A DNA stretch of 64,000 bases from Acidobacteriota bacterium (GTDB lineage Bacteria > Acidobacteriota > Terriglobia > Terriglobales > Acidobacteriaceae): assembly GCA_013289795.1 (NCBI GenBank), contig JABCZH010000002.1, forward strand, positions 310,001 to 374,000, read 5' to 3'. The notes under the pieces were generated by a model. That model did not search any database, was not told the origin of the DNA, and saw only the letters and a list, made by a program, of their open reading frames with translations. Both the position numbers and the translations under genes were made by a program. Positions 9,895-20,118 of the stretch are shown here, piece after piece (the first letter of the stretch is position 1; each line of letters starts with the position of its first letter).

Positions 9895-11457
9895 CTATGG
9901 CTCGACCAGAATCTTGTGCATCATGCCGAGATCCTCGTGCAGCAGGATGTGACAGTGAAACACGAATGTGCCGGCGATGGTCGGGTCACGGAAATCCATG
10001 CGTACCTTCACGCTGTGATAAGGATGTCCCGGCCCCTCCCAAAAAGGAATCTCGATGGTGTCGCGGTAATCATTCGTGACCGGCTTCCCATCCACCTCCA
10101 TCATCAGGAAATGAATCTGGTGCATGTGGAAGGCGTGAGTTTCAAGCGCGCGGTTTTCTATGGTCCAATCTTCGACTGCACCGACTTTGGTGGTGATTGC
10201 GGGCTTCTCGTTCGCTTCGAAGACTCTCTGCGGTTGTCCATCCACCGTGATGTAGAACTGGATGGGCCCGTTGGTTCCGCCAAATTCCTCTGAGAAGAAG
10301 AGTTTGCGCTGCGCGGTCGGGATCTGCTTGGCCACATCTGCAAACTTGAGGTTCTCTAAGTGAAGCGGAGGGCCGGTGGACTTCACCGCGGGCGATTGAT
10401 CCGCCCCGCTGGTGACTTCGACCGCCGCGATGGTCTGCGGGAGATCAGCATTGCCGGTGGGGCCGGTGGAGTAATTCAGGGTCGCGAAACTTGCCGTTGC
10501 TCCCGCCGCCGGGGCCTGCACAATGAACTCCGCGCGTCCCGCCGGAGGCACCAAAATGGTAGTTTCCATTCTGGTCTGGGCCAGAGGATAGCCATCAAGA
10601 GCGATCAACTCCATGGGTTGAGGTGTGCCGTTGACCTGAAATTGCAGCGGCATGAAATCCTGAACAGTGGCATTGGCCACCCGCCAGAACTGCTTTTCTC
10701 CAGGCTTCATTAGGATCTTGGGTTGGGGGTGTGGGAAAGCGGAGACTATGAAGTTAATCGACAACTCATACGGTCCTGGGATCCAGGGAACCAGGTACTG
10801 CTGCCGAATCGTGAAGACGCGTTCGGTAAGTCCCGCGACTTGAGGATGGATCTTTTCCATCCCCTCCACCACCAGCGCACCGGCTGCGCCGCCGTTCACC
10901 TGAAACTCGGTGAACCCGTGGACGTGTGGGTGATACCAATACAGGCCCGGAGGTTCGTCCGCTGGAATCGGAATCTTGAATTCAAAACCCGGAGTGCCAG
11001 GCTGAATCAAGGTGGTGAGCACATTGTCCTCATGACAATAAGGCGAAACATTCAAGCCATGAAAATGAACGTTGGTGGATTGCAAAGTCATTGGGCCGCC
11101 GTCGCCGCAGGTCTGGCCCGGGGGGAGGGACATTTTCATTCCCGCATCGTCTTGCTGAATGCGGTCTTTGACGCGCAAGATCAGCGTGTCGCCCTGATGG
11201 ACGCGCAGCGTCGGAGATTCCAGACTGGTCGAGGTAGCATTGTAGTTGTAACAATAGTGGGTGTATCCGAACTGATCGACCGAGTGTCCCATGGTAAATT
11301 CGGCCGCCAGAACGCCCTTCTGTGAGGTAAGACTTACAGTATCCTGCACCACCGAACCAAACGCGGGGCGGGGGGGACACGAGGCCTGAGCCACGACCTG
11401 AAGAAAGGAAAATCCGCAAACCACCATCGCCAGCAGGCACCTGAACACAGAACGCAT
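9895..11457 (-). CDS. Secreted multicopper oxidase (laccase-like)
   Basis: About 520 residues from the ATG at 11457, seven bases after AAGGAGAG. A signal peptide (FRCLLAMVVCGFSFLQVVAQ) sends it to the periplasm or outside. All four copper motifs are present: NVHFHGLNV and LYWYHPHVHGF in the N-terminal cupredoxin domain, HAFHMHQIHFLM (HxxHxH) and FVFHCHILLHEDLGMM (HCHxxxHxxxxM) at the C-terminus; the last holds the Cys and His of the type 1 site. These enzymes oxidise phenols, Cu(I) or Mn(II) and reduce O2 to water. The Met after the last His suggests a lower-potential type 1 copper, as in bacterial CotA/CueO types. A small repeat protein follows in the same direction. Substrate unknown. Confidence 0.92.
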   Translation of the reverse strand: MRSVFRCLLAMVVCGFSFLQVVAQASCPPRPAFGSVVQDTVSLTSQKGVLAAEFTMGHSVDQFGYTHYCYNYNATSTSLESPTLRVHQGDTLILRVKDRIQQDDAGMKMSLPPGQTCGDGGPMTLQSTNVHFHGLNVSPYCHEDNVLTTLIQPGTPGFEFKIPIPADEPPGLYWYHPHVHGFTEFQVNGGAAGALVVEGMEKIHPQVAGLTERVFTIRQQYLVPWIPGPYELSINFIVSAFPHPQPKILMKPGEKQFWRVANATVQDFMPLQFQVNGTPQPMELIALDGYPLAQTRMETTILVPPAGRAEFIVQAPAAGATASFATLNYSTGPTGNADLPQTIAAVEVTSGADQSPAVKSTGPPLHLENLKFADVAKQIPTAQRKLFFSEEFGGTNGPIQFYITVDGQPQRVFEANEKPAITTKVGAVEDWTIENRALETHAFHMHQIHFLMMEVDGKPVTNDYRDTIEIPFWEGPGHPYHSVKVRMDFRDPTIAGTFVFHCHILLHEDLGMMHKILVEP

Positions 11458-11506
11458 ACCCAACTCTCCTTAAATCTCCCGGGAATGACTCAATCTCACG
11501 GACTTG

Positions 11507-12697
11507 CTAAGGCAGCGGCGGAAAATTTCCTATCGACAACAGCCCCGAACCATTGGGATCCGCAATCGGAGAACCGGGCCCTTCCTTCATCGAACACTTT
11601 CCACTCGTTACACTGACTTGGACCATCGCAATCGAGGCGGGCAACCCGTACTCGCCGACGTACAGGCCTCCGCCCGTACCCGTTTGGCTCGCCAGCGCCA
11701 GACCCCCTAAATAAGACCAAGCCGATGACTCGCCCTTCAAGGGGTTCGAGGTGCATCCCGGCGTAAGCTTGCCTGTGTTCTTGTCGAAAAAAGCGGCGCT
11801 GACCCGGTCGCCTTGGGTGTCGCTGATGTAAAGCATGGTCTCATCGGGGCTCAGCACAATATTGCTGGAGCTTATGCTCGCCCCGGAATGATACGCAACC
11901 GTCGTCGTCAACTTTCCCGAGGAAATATCGGACACTTCCACATCCGCCGTCGTCGAAGTGTCCCCGAAGATCGCGTAGTGGCCATCCTGCGTGATCACGA
12001 TCGCGCTGGGGTAGGTGGCGCCGTTCGTACGCAGAGCGCGGGTAGAGTTTTGTTTGTCGCCATTCGATACCGGCGTGACTCCGGAGATATTGAAAGACTC
12101 AATGGAGCCGTCACCGTAGGTCACAACCAGCAGGTTACCCTGCGCCGCCATCGCGTCGATGAAACCGCCCTGCATCCCCACCGTTGTCACGTCACCAATA
12201 AAAGTGAGATTGCAATTCGGCTGGATCTGGAACGTTCCAATGTTGCTTGAGTCGCTGAAGCTCGCATAAAGATATTGGCCATTCGACGCCAGACCAATTC
12301 CGTTTGAGGCTCCGGTGTCGTTCGCGGAACCGGCGGCGGTGCCGCCCAACGTGAAGCTGCTGACGATCACTCCTGCGATGTCCGCGGTCGCGGCGTCAGA
12401 AGCAAAGACACACCCCTGGCCTCCGCTATTGAAGACGCTAAGCCGGTTGGCTCCAAAGTATCCTCCACCAATGCCATAGCCGCTGGTGAATACCGTTTGT
12501 TGCAAACTGAGCAGGCCATTTGCTCCGATCGCATAAAAAGAGACGCTATTGGTATTGAATTGCAGGTTTCCCATTGGCGAGTCATCGTTGGTGACAACGA
12601 AACCGCCATTTCCTGCGGCGGCCATGACACTGAAGACACAAACTCCAACCAGCACAGCTGCCATTCGCGATAACCAGAATTTGCCCAGAGCACTCAT
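11507..12697 (-). CDS. Secreted lactonase-type beta-propeller protein
   Basis: 396 residues from the ATG at 12697, which has GGAAG eight bases upstream; a GTG 18 bases earlier is less likely. The signal peptide is MAAVLVGVCVFSVMAAAG. The remainder is built from repeated blades of the YncE/6-phosphogluconolactonase-like type (SFTLGGTAAGSANDTGASNG, NGQYLYASFSDSSNIGTFQI, IVLSPDETMLYISDTQGDRV, GKLTPGCTSNPL). It lacks signatures that would prove lactonase activity, and many such acidobacterial proteins are simply annotated lactonase-family. Short gap (about 50 bases) to the multicopper oxidase in the same direction, so the two may be co-expressed. Confidence 0.75.
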   Translation of the reverse strand: MSALGKFWLSRMAAVLVGVCVFSVMAAAGNGGFVVTNDDSPMGNLQFNTNSVSFYAIGANGLLSLQQTVFTSGYGIGGGYFGANRLSVFNSGGQGCVFASDAATADIAGVIVSSFTLGGTAAGSANDTGASNGIGLASNGQYLYASFSDSSNIGTFQIQPNCNLTFIGDVTTVGMQGGFIDAMAAQGNLLVVTYGDGSIESFNISGVTPVSNGDKQNSTRALRTNGATYPSAIVITQDGHYAIFGDTSTTADVEVSDISSGKLTTTVAYHSGASISSSNIVLSPDETMLYISDTQGDRVSAAFFDKNTGKLTPGCTSNPLKGESSAWSYLGGLALASQTGTGGGLYVGEYGLPASIAMVQVSVTSGKCSMKEGPGSPIADPNGSGLLSIGNFPPLP

Positions 12698-13013
12698 AAG
12701 TAATTCTTCCTTCACCCTTGAAAGAGTGACTTACCTACTGTCACCACTGATGATGCGGAAGCACATCGGCTGTCGCACTTAGAATGCTGGGAGCAAGCGC
12801 CTGACGGAAATGGCGCCAATGGTGGAGCCGCTTCCACCGCTGGCTCGGACAGCAGATGCTTCGACCGCACAACCGCGATCAATATACATCAAGACCCAGA
12901 CTACTACCTGTGTCGTTTTTGCCCGGCAGAGCACATCCCTTTTTCTCCGGTAAAAGACTCCAGCCCCTGACCCTTCCTGATATCCTAGAACCCTTCAATC
13001 ACTGGGAGACTTC
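12698..13013. other. Divergent intergenic region
   Basis: About 316 bases between the propeller gene (minus) and the M28 peptidase (plus). The GAAGGAAG motif at the left edge and GGGAG at the right edge are ribosome-binding sites. Promoters for both genes should lie here. TATCCT near 12980 is a weak -10 candidate for the peptidase. No ORF or RNA gene is supported. Confidence 0.4.
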
Positions 13014-14606
13014 ATGAAAGAGATATTGACTCTGCTGCTCGCCTTACTGTTCGCGATTTCGACCGCAGGCCAGACCACTTCTCATTTCGATGGTCAGACC
13101 TGGTGGGATCACATCAAAGTTCTTGCCGATGACAAACTCGAAGGCCGCGATACTGGCAGCCGGGGCGAGCGCGCAGCGCAAGCGTACGCCGTCGAGCAAC
13201 TCAAGGGCGCGGGCGCGGAGCCCGCCGGCACTGACGGCTTCTACCAGCCCGTCAACTTCGTTTCCCGCCAAATCGTCGAAAAGGATTGCAGCCTTGCCCT
13301 CATCCGCGATGGCAAACGCGAAACGCTCACGCTCGGTGAAGATGCGATCATTGGCACCCGCGTCATGCCCGCGCGCAAGGTCGCGGCACAGTTGGTGTTC
13401 GTCGGCTATGGTCTCAAAGTTCCCGAGAAGAATTACGACGACTTCGCAGGCCTCGACCTCGGCGGCAAAATCGTCGTGATTTTCTCCGGATCGCCCTCGG
13501 AAATTCCCGGTTCACTGGCGGCACATTACCAGACTGCAGCCGAGCGCTGGAAGGTGTTGCGCGCTGCGGGCGCGATCGGAATCGTTTCGCTGATGAACCC
13601 CGCCTCCATGGACGTTCCCTGGTCCCGCATCGCGCTCAACCGCGCACATCCCACCATGGACCTCGACTATCCCGAATTCCACGAAACCGAAGGAGCCAGG
13701 CTCACCGTTACAATCAATCCCGCCAGTGCCGAGAAACTATTTGCCGGATCCGGTCACACCTTCGCAGAAATCGCTGCGCTGGGTAAAGATCGCAAGCCGC
13801 TATCACACTTCCCGCTCGCGGTTTCTCTCGAAGCGAAAACCAAAGTGCAGGTCACCAAAGCTAGATCGGCCAACCTGGTTGCCAAAATCCCCGGTAGCGA
13901 TCCAGCCCTGAAAGATGAGTATGTCGTACTTTCCGCCCACCTCGATCACGTGGGAATCGGTGAACCCGTCAACGGCGACCGCATTTACAACGGCGCGATG
14001 GACAACGGTTCCGGCAGCGCGCTGCTCCTCGATATGGCAGCCAGCTTCAAGAAGAATCCCGAAACATTGCGCCGCTCCATCCTGCTGGTCCTGGTTACTG
14101 GCGAAGAAAAAGGTTTGCTCGGCTCCAAGTATTTCGCCGCCCACCCCACGGTTACGCCGAAATCCATCGTTGCCGACGTCAACGTCGACATGTTTCTGCC
14201 CATCATCCCGCTGAAGTTGCTGACCGTGCAAGGTATCAACGAATCCGACCTGGGTGATCACGCACGCGAGGTCGCAGAATCGCTTGGCGTAAGGGTTCAG
14301 CCCGACCCTGAGCCGCTGCGCAATCTTTTCGTCCGCAGCGATCAGTACAATTTCATCCGTCATGGTGTACCCTCGGTGGCCATGAGCCTTGCCCCCGATC
14401 CCGATTCGCCCGAGCAGAAGAAAGTGTTCAAAGACTGGCTGACCTATCGTTATCACGCGCCTTCTGACGATGTGAACCAGCCGATTCATCTCGCCGCCGC
14501 GGCTAAATATGAAGAGATCGTGAGGGCGTTGCTCATCAGCATCGCCAATGACGACCATCGCCCGCAATGGAAGGAAGACAGTTTCTTCCGGCGTTACGCG
14601 ATGTGA
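13014..14606 (+). CDS. Secreted M28-family zinc aminopeptidase with PA domain
   Basis: 530 residues; GGGAG precedes the ATG and the signal peptide is LTLLLALLFAISTAGQ. A PA-type insert (VFVGYGLKVPEKNYDDFAG, GKIVVIFSGSP) precedes the peptidase domain. The two-zinc site of family M28 is intact: HLDHVG (His309, Asp311), DNGSGSALLLDMA with the bridging Asp, TGEEKGLLGSKYFA with the catalytic Glu and Glu ligand, DVNVDMF with an Asp ligand, and the final His in RHGVPSVAM. The enzyme removes N-terminal residues from extracellular or periplasmic peptides. It stands alone, divergent from the propeller gene and convergent with the giant kinase. Confidence 0.92.
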   Translation: MKEILTLLLALLFAISTAGQTTSHFDGQTWWDHIKVLADDKLEGRDTGSRGERAAQAYAVEQLKGAGAEPAGTDGFYQPVNFVSRQIVEKDCSLALIRDGKRETLTLGEDAIIGTRVMPARKVAAQLVFVGYGLKVPEKNYDDFAGLDLGGKIVVIFSGSPSEIPGSLAAHYQTAAERWKVLRAAGAIGIVSLMNPASMDVPWSRIALNRAHPTMDLDYPEFHETEGARLTVTINPASAEKLFAGSGHTFAEIAALGKDRKPLSHFPLAVSLEAKTKVQVTKARSANLVAKIPGSDPALKDEYVVLSAHLDHVGIGEPVNGDRIYNGAMDNGSGSALLLDMAASFKKNPETLRRSILLVLVTGEEKGLLGSKYFAAHPTVTPKSIVADVNVDMFLPIIPLKLLTVQGINESDLGDHAREVAESLGVRVQPDPEPLRNLFVRSDQYNFIRHGVPSVAMSLAPDPDSPEQKKVFKDWLTYRYHAPSDDVNQPIHLAAAAKYEEIVRALLISIANDDHRPQWKEDSFFRRYAM

Positions 14607-14652
14607 TTTTGCGGGTAGTTCTGTGGGTGCCTGCGATCCCGTGGCAGACCAG

Positions 14653-17600
14653 TTAGTGCGCGCCCAGGTCTGCGTAGCGATTGAAACTGGAGAGCGCCAC
14701 CTGGTCGCCGCCGGGAATGTAGAAACCAAATTTCCCGCCGGAGAGGTTCGTGCCACTCCACTTGTCGAGCGCCACCCAGCTGTCGCCAGCCTTTATCTGA
14801 TGATCGATTTCCGTGGGTGAAATGTGAATCTGAATGCTGTGGAAACTCTTTTTCTCGTTCTTGAACGGGAACTTGGCTTCGTCCGTCTTCTGACCATTTC
14901 GCAGCACGCTGCGGTAGAAATTGTTTTCGTCCATCTGAAACAAGATGTAATTCTGGGCGTCGACGTAGTTCACCACCCATTGCAGGCGGTGGCCTTTTTG
15001 CAGCATGGCAGAAAAAACAAATGTCCCCGACGTGGGAGACGCACTGTACAGCACGAAATCTCCCCCCTTGCGGACGTAGGTTCCCTTGTCCTGCTTCCAT
15101 CCCGAAGGGTCGTCCCACAGCGCCATTCCGCTGGGTCCCAGGGGCAAGTCAAGAACCTTGGATTGACCCGCCACGATCTCAACCGTTGAGGTGCGGGTCA
15201 TATTGTCCGCCGTGCGCGCGCTCAGCGTGTACGTTCCCGGAGGCAGATTGAGTGCGTTCCCGGAGGTCACTTTGATTGGAGCCTCCCCAGCCTTGGTCAG
15301 AATTACGGCGGCGTCCGCAGGCGTGAACGTAATCTTTACCGCACCGGTGACGGCTTCCAGCGCCGCCTCCGCCGGTGTAATCGCCACATTGGTTCCCGCT
15401 ACGACTCGCTTCTGGATCCGCTTGGGATTGAAACGGTCCTTTCGCACTTCCACCACGTGGTCCCCGGGAGCGATGTTGCCAGCAGTGAAACTTCCATCCG
15501 CTTGGACGGTTCCCGCCGCCACCTGATCGATCACGACCTGCGCTCCGGGCGGCCCTCCCTGGATCGACAACGTCCCAAAATGCGGAAGTGGCTGCAGATT
15601 GAAAGCCAGCCTGCGCTCCTCACCTATACGAATTCGAACCTTCTGCTCGGGAAGGTCCTGGAAACCGCTCTTGCTCACTTTGATTGTGTAGTCCTTTGGC
15701 TCCAGGTCGGAAATTCGCAGCTCGCCTCCGTGGGTGGTGTCTTTCTGCGGCTGGCCATTGAGGAAAACGCGGGCCTTGTCTTCATTGGTCACAATCACCA
15801 GTGTGCCAACGTTACGGCCCGACTCCAGAAAAGTTGTGAGAGACGGCATCGGACCTGTGTCGACATCGAGCTTGTACTGGCTGGTTCCTTGAGTCAGGGT
15901 CAGTGCATGAGTGCCGGGCATGACCTGTGTAAATTGCCAGCCATCCTGACCCATCTCGGCCGGACTTTGACCATCCAGGCTGAGTTTGGCCGCTGGATCA
16001 CTGGCAAATACTTGCAGGCGGCCCCCGAGGTTACTGACAACAACAGCCAACACGCCCTTCGCGGTGATCGGTCCCTTCACCATCGGCACCGCCCCGGAAT
16101 CAGTCGCAAAGTTGAACGACGCACTGCCTTGTGGCCCATCAAACTTAAGCTTGTGGTCGCCGGGTGCGATTTTATCGAGTGTCCACTGCGCGCCTTGAAG
16201 ATCACCCGGCGGCTGGTCGTCAAACGAGACTTTCCCGGTGCCAGTGTCGGACGACAGCTTCACCCCCGGCAGCGCCGGGTCCAAAGTTATCTCGACCGAG
16301 TTTGCCGCCCCAGCTTTCGCCTCGAATGTCGTTGCCTTGGGTTGGTAACCGTCGAGTTGTGCCTCAATCTCATAAGTTCCCGCCGATAAATCGAGTTGCA
16401 GATCCGATACGCCACGGGCTTCCTTATTGACGCGTATCGCGGCACCCGTCGGTGTGGTGTGAACCTGCAGGCTAAACGCCGCGACGGGTTGGGTCGCACT
16501 CATATGTTTACGATTTCCAGAAAGCAGTGCGAACATCAGCACCAGGGCCACCGCCGCAACCCCGGCTGCAATCGTTTGGCCGCGTGAAAGTCTCACCGGA
16601 AGCTTCAGCCGCGTTGCACCCGCAGTTGCAGCCTGGGGGTTGACAGGCGCCGACTTAACTTGAGATTTTGGCGGAACTGCTGGTACAACTGATTTACCCG
16701 CCTTGGCCGACGCCGGTGCGCTCTGCTTCGCGGCCGCAGGTTGCACATCCATAGTCGCCGGTGAGTAAACCGACATGGTGTTTTGGCCAGCATCCACCGG
16801 TGCTGAGCTGGCAATCTTCTTCGGCGGGTCTGACTTAGGTTTCTCCTTGCCTTGGCTCGGTTTCTTTCCCGCCACCGTGGCGACGTTCAAACGTTTCAAG
16901 AGACCATTCGCCGAGGATAAGACTTCCTCGTCTTCCAGATGACGGCCGGCCAGCGTCTGCACGCGTTCGGCGAGAGCCTGCTTGCTCTTGGCGTCGGGGA
17001 GCGCTTCGGCTTCCTGCTCCATGCGCCGCAGTTCTTCGAGATCCCGCCGTTTGGTTTGACGGAGTTGCGTTTGGAGTTCCCTGTGGAGCGTGTCTTGGAT
17101 CTGAATCAACCGCGGCTCACGAGGATAAGTCGCCAGCACCTCTTCGATCCCCGCGAGCGCCCCCGCCAATTCCCCCGCCGCTTGCAGCTTGCGGGCCTGG
17201 GAAACGCATTCACTCACCAATTGCTCCCGCTTCTGGTCGGAAATCAGCGTGCGCACTGTCTTGGCCAGAGGATGGCCGGGATTCAAATCATCCGCTTGCT
17301 GCGCCAGGCGATCGGCCTCCTGCCAATTGCTCTGCGCGATCAGCCGAGCCTGTTCGACCAGCGCATTCGAAAGCACGGCGCGGGTCAGCGCGTTATGCTC
17401 GTCCAGTTCATAGGCGTCACGCAGAAGCTTGATTCCTTCCGCGGCTTTGTTCTGCCCGCACAACTCCTGGCCCTCGGCCATCAGGCGATGCGCCTCCGCA
17501 GAACGCTGGATTCCGTCGTTGGCCAGTTTCTCCAACTCCGCCAGTTCGGCCTCGTTGGGGAATTCCGCCTTCGCCTGCTGCAACAAGTCCAGAGCACGTC

Positions 17601-19680
17601 CGTAGTCAGTGGAATGCAAGCAGGCATCGATCTGCTCCACCAACCGCGTTTTGGACTCGGTCCGGCTCTGCTGCTCGCGGCGCTTCTGCAACCGCTCCAC
17701 CTCAAACTTCAGGCCTGGATACTGACTGTAGATGGTTCGCAGGATCTCCCAGTCGTTAATGGCATCTACGAACGCACCTTCCTCTTCATGATGATGGGCG
17801 CGGGCGACAATCGAGTTCACCAGGTCGCGCTTGTCTTTCACCAGCCGCAGTGCGCGTTCGAAGTGCGTCTCCCCGGGGTTCTGCTCCAGGGCTTCTTTCA
17901 GAATGTTCACTTTCTTGTCGAGGTCAGCCTCGGCTTCGACTTGCCGGTCGATGGCGGCAATGAACGCCGAGAGTTGCTGCCGCTGCTGTTCTTCGATGTC
18001 GTATTTCAGAGCTTGAAAAAGCGCGTGGTTGGGATACTTGGCGAGGTAACCTTCGCAGGTGGCGAGCGCCTTGCTGAAGTTGCGCTCCCCGAGATGCTTT
18101 TTGGCCTCGACATACGCGGTGTTCATCGCGTCATGCTCGGAACGCACTTCGTTGTAAAAACTCTGGTAGGTGGCGCCACGCTCTGGAGCTGAAGCATCGG
18201 GCGCGCGCCGGTCCAGTTCCAGGACCACCGCCAGCTTACTGAGCGCGCTGCTGACGTCTCCCTTCTGCCAGGCATCCATGGCCGCGCGATGAATTTGTAC
18301 TTTTTCCTGACGCAGCTTGTTGTATTCGTGCTCCTCGCGATCCACCTCAGCGATAAGCTGCAAGACCCGGCCCTCCTTGGGCCGCAGCTGTAACACGTTT
18401 TGCAGGGCTTCCCGGGCGTGCGGGTAGGCGTGATTGTCCATGTGCTGGCGCGCCAGCCGGTACCAGTTCTCAATCTGCTTTTCGCTTCGCCGGTTTTCGA
18501 TCTGGCTCTTCAGCGACAACGCCGGCGCGTTGTCGGGTTCCATCTCCAGTATGTCCTGGAGCTTTTGCAACGCCAGCGGATCCTCTTCCTCTTCGAAACG
18601 GGCCTTGGCTGCTTCCATGAGCTGCGCAATCGTCTTGCGCCTTACCGTGGTGTCGAGCTGATGACGCAAAGCGCTGATCGAAGTGTCGATGTGGCCTTCC
18701 GCTTCCAGTTCGCCCAGAATTTCTCCGGCAAACTGGTAGTCGCCGGTTTCCAGCGCCTTGGTGGCGCGTTCCATCCGCGGCCGGGTGCGGGCGGGATCGA
18801 AGAATTCGATCGGCTCGTTGCGCAACGCTTTGTTGAGGATCTCACCGAACTCGCGCGCACTCGAGAAACGGTGCCACGGCTGCTTAGCCATGCCCTTGTG
18901 CACCACGCGGCCAACCGATTGGCTTACCGCCGAGTTGATCTCCGAAGCCGGCGGTGGAATCTGTTTGCGGATGGCTTCGACAATCTCATCTGCCCGGGCG
19001 CGCTGGAAGGGTTGCCTGCCGGTAAGCGCCTCGTAGCACACCACGCTCAGCGAAAAAATGTCGGACGCCGCCGACAACGGCTTCATCTCGATCTGCTCCG
19101 GGGACATGTAGACCAGCGTGCCTTTCTGTCCGCGGGTGTGGGTGTCGGTCATATGCGCCACACCGAAGTCGATGATCTTCACCGAGTCGTCTTCCATGAC
19201 AAAGATGTTGCTCGGCTTCAAGTCGCGATGCACCAGTCCACGCTCGTGCGCCGCCTGCAAGCCTCGGCAGGTCTGAGAAATGATTTCAACCGTACGTTCC
19301 ACCGTCAGCCGGTGGCTCGACTTGCGGATAAACGTGTCGAGAGTCGTGCCCGGCAGCAGAGGCATCACGAAGTAAGGTTTGTTCTTGCCTTCTTCTTCGA
19401 ACTCGCCAATGTCGAAGATCTCGACGATATTGGGATGGCTCATGGAGGCGAGCACATCACATTCTTTGTAGAAGAGTTGCAGCGAGGCAGGATCGGGGAT
19501 GTCGAGGATGGTCTTGACCGCCACTTCGCGGCGAACCACAGTATCGTACGCGCGATACACCAGTCCCATGCCGCCTTGGCCCAATACCTGTCTTACTTCG
19601 TAGCGGCCGGCCAGTTTTCGTGGGACTCCGGAATCCTCCATGACCCTCCCCCCGGAGAGGTCAATGATCTTAGCAGGCAT
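14653..19680 (-). CDS. Giant Ser/Thr protein kinase with helical repeats, PEGA-like and lectin-like outer domains
   Basis: 1675 residues. Residues 27-287 are a Hanks-type kinase: glycine loop LGQGGMGLVY (34-42), ATP Lys57, HRDLKPSN (151 onward) and DFG (171-173), all intact, so it should be active. Residues about 300-980 are long TPR/coiled-coil repeats. A Pro/Ala linker leads to a transmembrane helix around 1031-1053 (GVAAVALVLMFALLSG). The outer part holds several PEGA-like beta domains (for example GAAIRVNKEARGVSD, DKARVFLNGQPQKD, GAQVVIDQVAAGTV) and ends, from about 1518, in a LamG/DUF1080-like concanavalin sandwich (VNYVDAQNYILFQMDENNFY, GGKFGFYIPGGDQVALSSF). The topology suggests sensing of an envelope or extracellular ligand. 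GGAG lies upstream of the ATG. No partner phosphatase or FHA gene is adjacent. Confidence 0.9.
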   Translation of the reverse strand: MPAKIIDLSGGRVMEDSGVPRKLAGRYEVRQVLGQGGMGLVYRAYDTVVRREVAVKTILDIPDPASLQLFYKECDVLASMSHPNIVEIFDIGEFEEEGKNKPYFVMPLLPGTTLDTFIRKSSHRLTVERTVEIISQTCRGLQAAHERGLVHRDLKPSNIFVMEDDSVKIIDFGVAHMTDTHTRGQKGTLVYMSPEQIEMKPLSAASDIFSLSVVCYEALTGRQPFQRARADEIVEAIRKQIPPPASEINSAVSQSVGRVVHKGMAKQPWHRFSSAREFGEILNKALRNEPIEFFDPARTRPRMERATKALETGDYQFAGEILGELEAEGHIDTSISALRHQLDTTVRRKTIAQLMEAAKARFEEEEDPLALQKLQDILEMEPDNAPALSLKSQIENRRSEKQIENWYRLARQHMDNHAYPHAREALQNVLQLRPKEGRVLQLIAEVDREEHEYNKLRQEKVQIHRAAMDAWQKGDVSSALSKLAVVLELDRRAPDASAPERGATYQSFYNEVRSEHDAMNTAYVEAKKHLGERNFSKALATCEGYLAKYPNHALFQALKYDIEEQQRQQLSAFIAAIDRQVEAEADLDKKVNILKEALEQNPGETHFERALRLVKDKRDLVNSIVARAHHHEEEGAFVDAINDWEILRTIYSQYPGLKFEVERLQKRREQQSRTESKTRLVEQIDACLHSTDYGRALDLLQQAKAEFPNEAELAELEKLANDGIQRSAEAHRLMAEGQELCGQNKAAEGIKLLRDAYELDEHNALTRAVLSNALVEQARLIAQSNWQEADRLAQQADDLNPGHPLAKTVRTLISDQKREQLVSECVSQARKLQAAGELAGALAGIEEVLATYPREPRLIQIQDTLHRELQTQLRQTKRRDLEELRRMEQEAEALPDAKSKQALAERVQTLAGRHLEDEEVLSSANGLLKRLNVATVAGKKPSQGKEKPKSDPPKKIASSAPVDAGQNTMSVYSPATMDVQPAAAKQSAPASAKAGKSVVPAVPPKSQVKSAPVNPQAATAGATRLKLPVRLSRGQTIAAGVAAVALVLMFALLSGNRKHMSATQPVAAFSLQVHTTPTGAAIRVNKEARGVSDLQLDLSAGTYEIEAQLDGYQPKATTFEAKAGAANSVEITLDPALPGVKLSSDTGTGKVSFDDQPPGDLQGAQWTLDKIAPGDHKLKFDGPQGSASFNFATDSGAVPMVKGPITAKGVLAVVVSNLGGRLQVFASDPAAKLSLDGQSPAEMGQDGWQFTQVMPGTHALTLTQGTSQYKLDVDTGPMPSLTTFLESGRNVGTLVIVTNEDKARVFLNGQPQKDTTHGGELRISDLEPKDYTIKVSKSGFQDLPEQKVRIRIGEERRLAFNLQPLPHFGTLSIQGGPPGAQVVIDQVAAGTVQADGSFTAGNIAPGDHVVEVRKDRFNPKRIQKRVVAGTNVAITPAEAALEAVTGAVKITFTPADAAVILTKAGEAPIKVTSGNALNLPPGTYTLSARTADNMTRTSTVEIVAGQSKVLDLPLGPSGMALWDDPSGWKQDKGTYVRKGGDFVLYSASPTSGTFVFSAMLQKGHRLQWVVNYVDAQNYILFQMDENNFYRSVLRNGQKTDEAKFPFKNEKKSFHSIQIHISPTEIDHQIKAGDSWVALDKWSGTNLSGGKFGFYIPGGDQVALSSFNRYADLGAH

Positions 19681-20118
19681 TGCCGGTAGGCTCCAAGAGC
19701 AGTAAGTTTAGGAGTAGCAGGTAACCGGCAAACTCTTGTTATACAAATCTTTACCATTGCAGTGTGGGCAAACTGGCATCTTTCCAGCTGCACTCGGTCA
19801 TCGAAACATAACAACGGATTTGGGCTGGGTTTTGCGATTTCTTTTGCAGCCCATCCCGGGCTACTGTCACTCCCGGGTAGAAGCCCAATCCGTGCACAAA
19901 ATAATCGACTTACAGGAAACCGAACGGGCAAAGCTGCCGGGAGGACGTGGACCCGTCCTCATGTCGAAACGGGACTTGTTTGTGCCTATTTCGATGGCTA
20001 GGGCCAAAGAGCGAGAACTTCTCAGCGCATCTGGTGTTTCACTAGAGGAAGCTGGGACCGTCGAGGTTGAGGCTGTCGAATCGAGCACTTCTACTTTTGT
20101 CACTTCGAGGAGGATTCG
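19681..20118. other. Divergent intergenic region without supported gene
   Basis: About 440 bases between the giant kinase (minus) and the lipoprotein gene (plus). An open frame at 19736-20122 lacks a ribosome-binding site and homology-like features and runs into the lipoprotein start, so it is not called. GAGGAGG at the right edge is the lipoprotein ribosome-binding site. Promoters of both flanking genes are expected here but none could be assigned with confidence. Confidence 0.45.

Noticed and set aside
16939-19689. Long plus-strand ORFs (417 and 429 codons) opposite the giant kinase
   Set aside because: They are antisense to a frame with complete kinase motifs and repeats; their translations are Arg/Leu/His-rich without domain patterns, as expected of GC-rich shadow frames.
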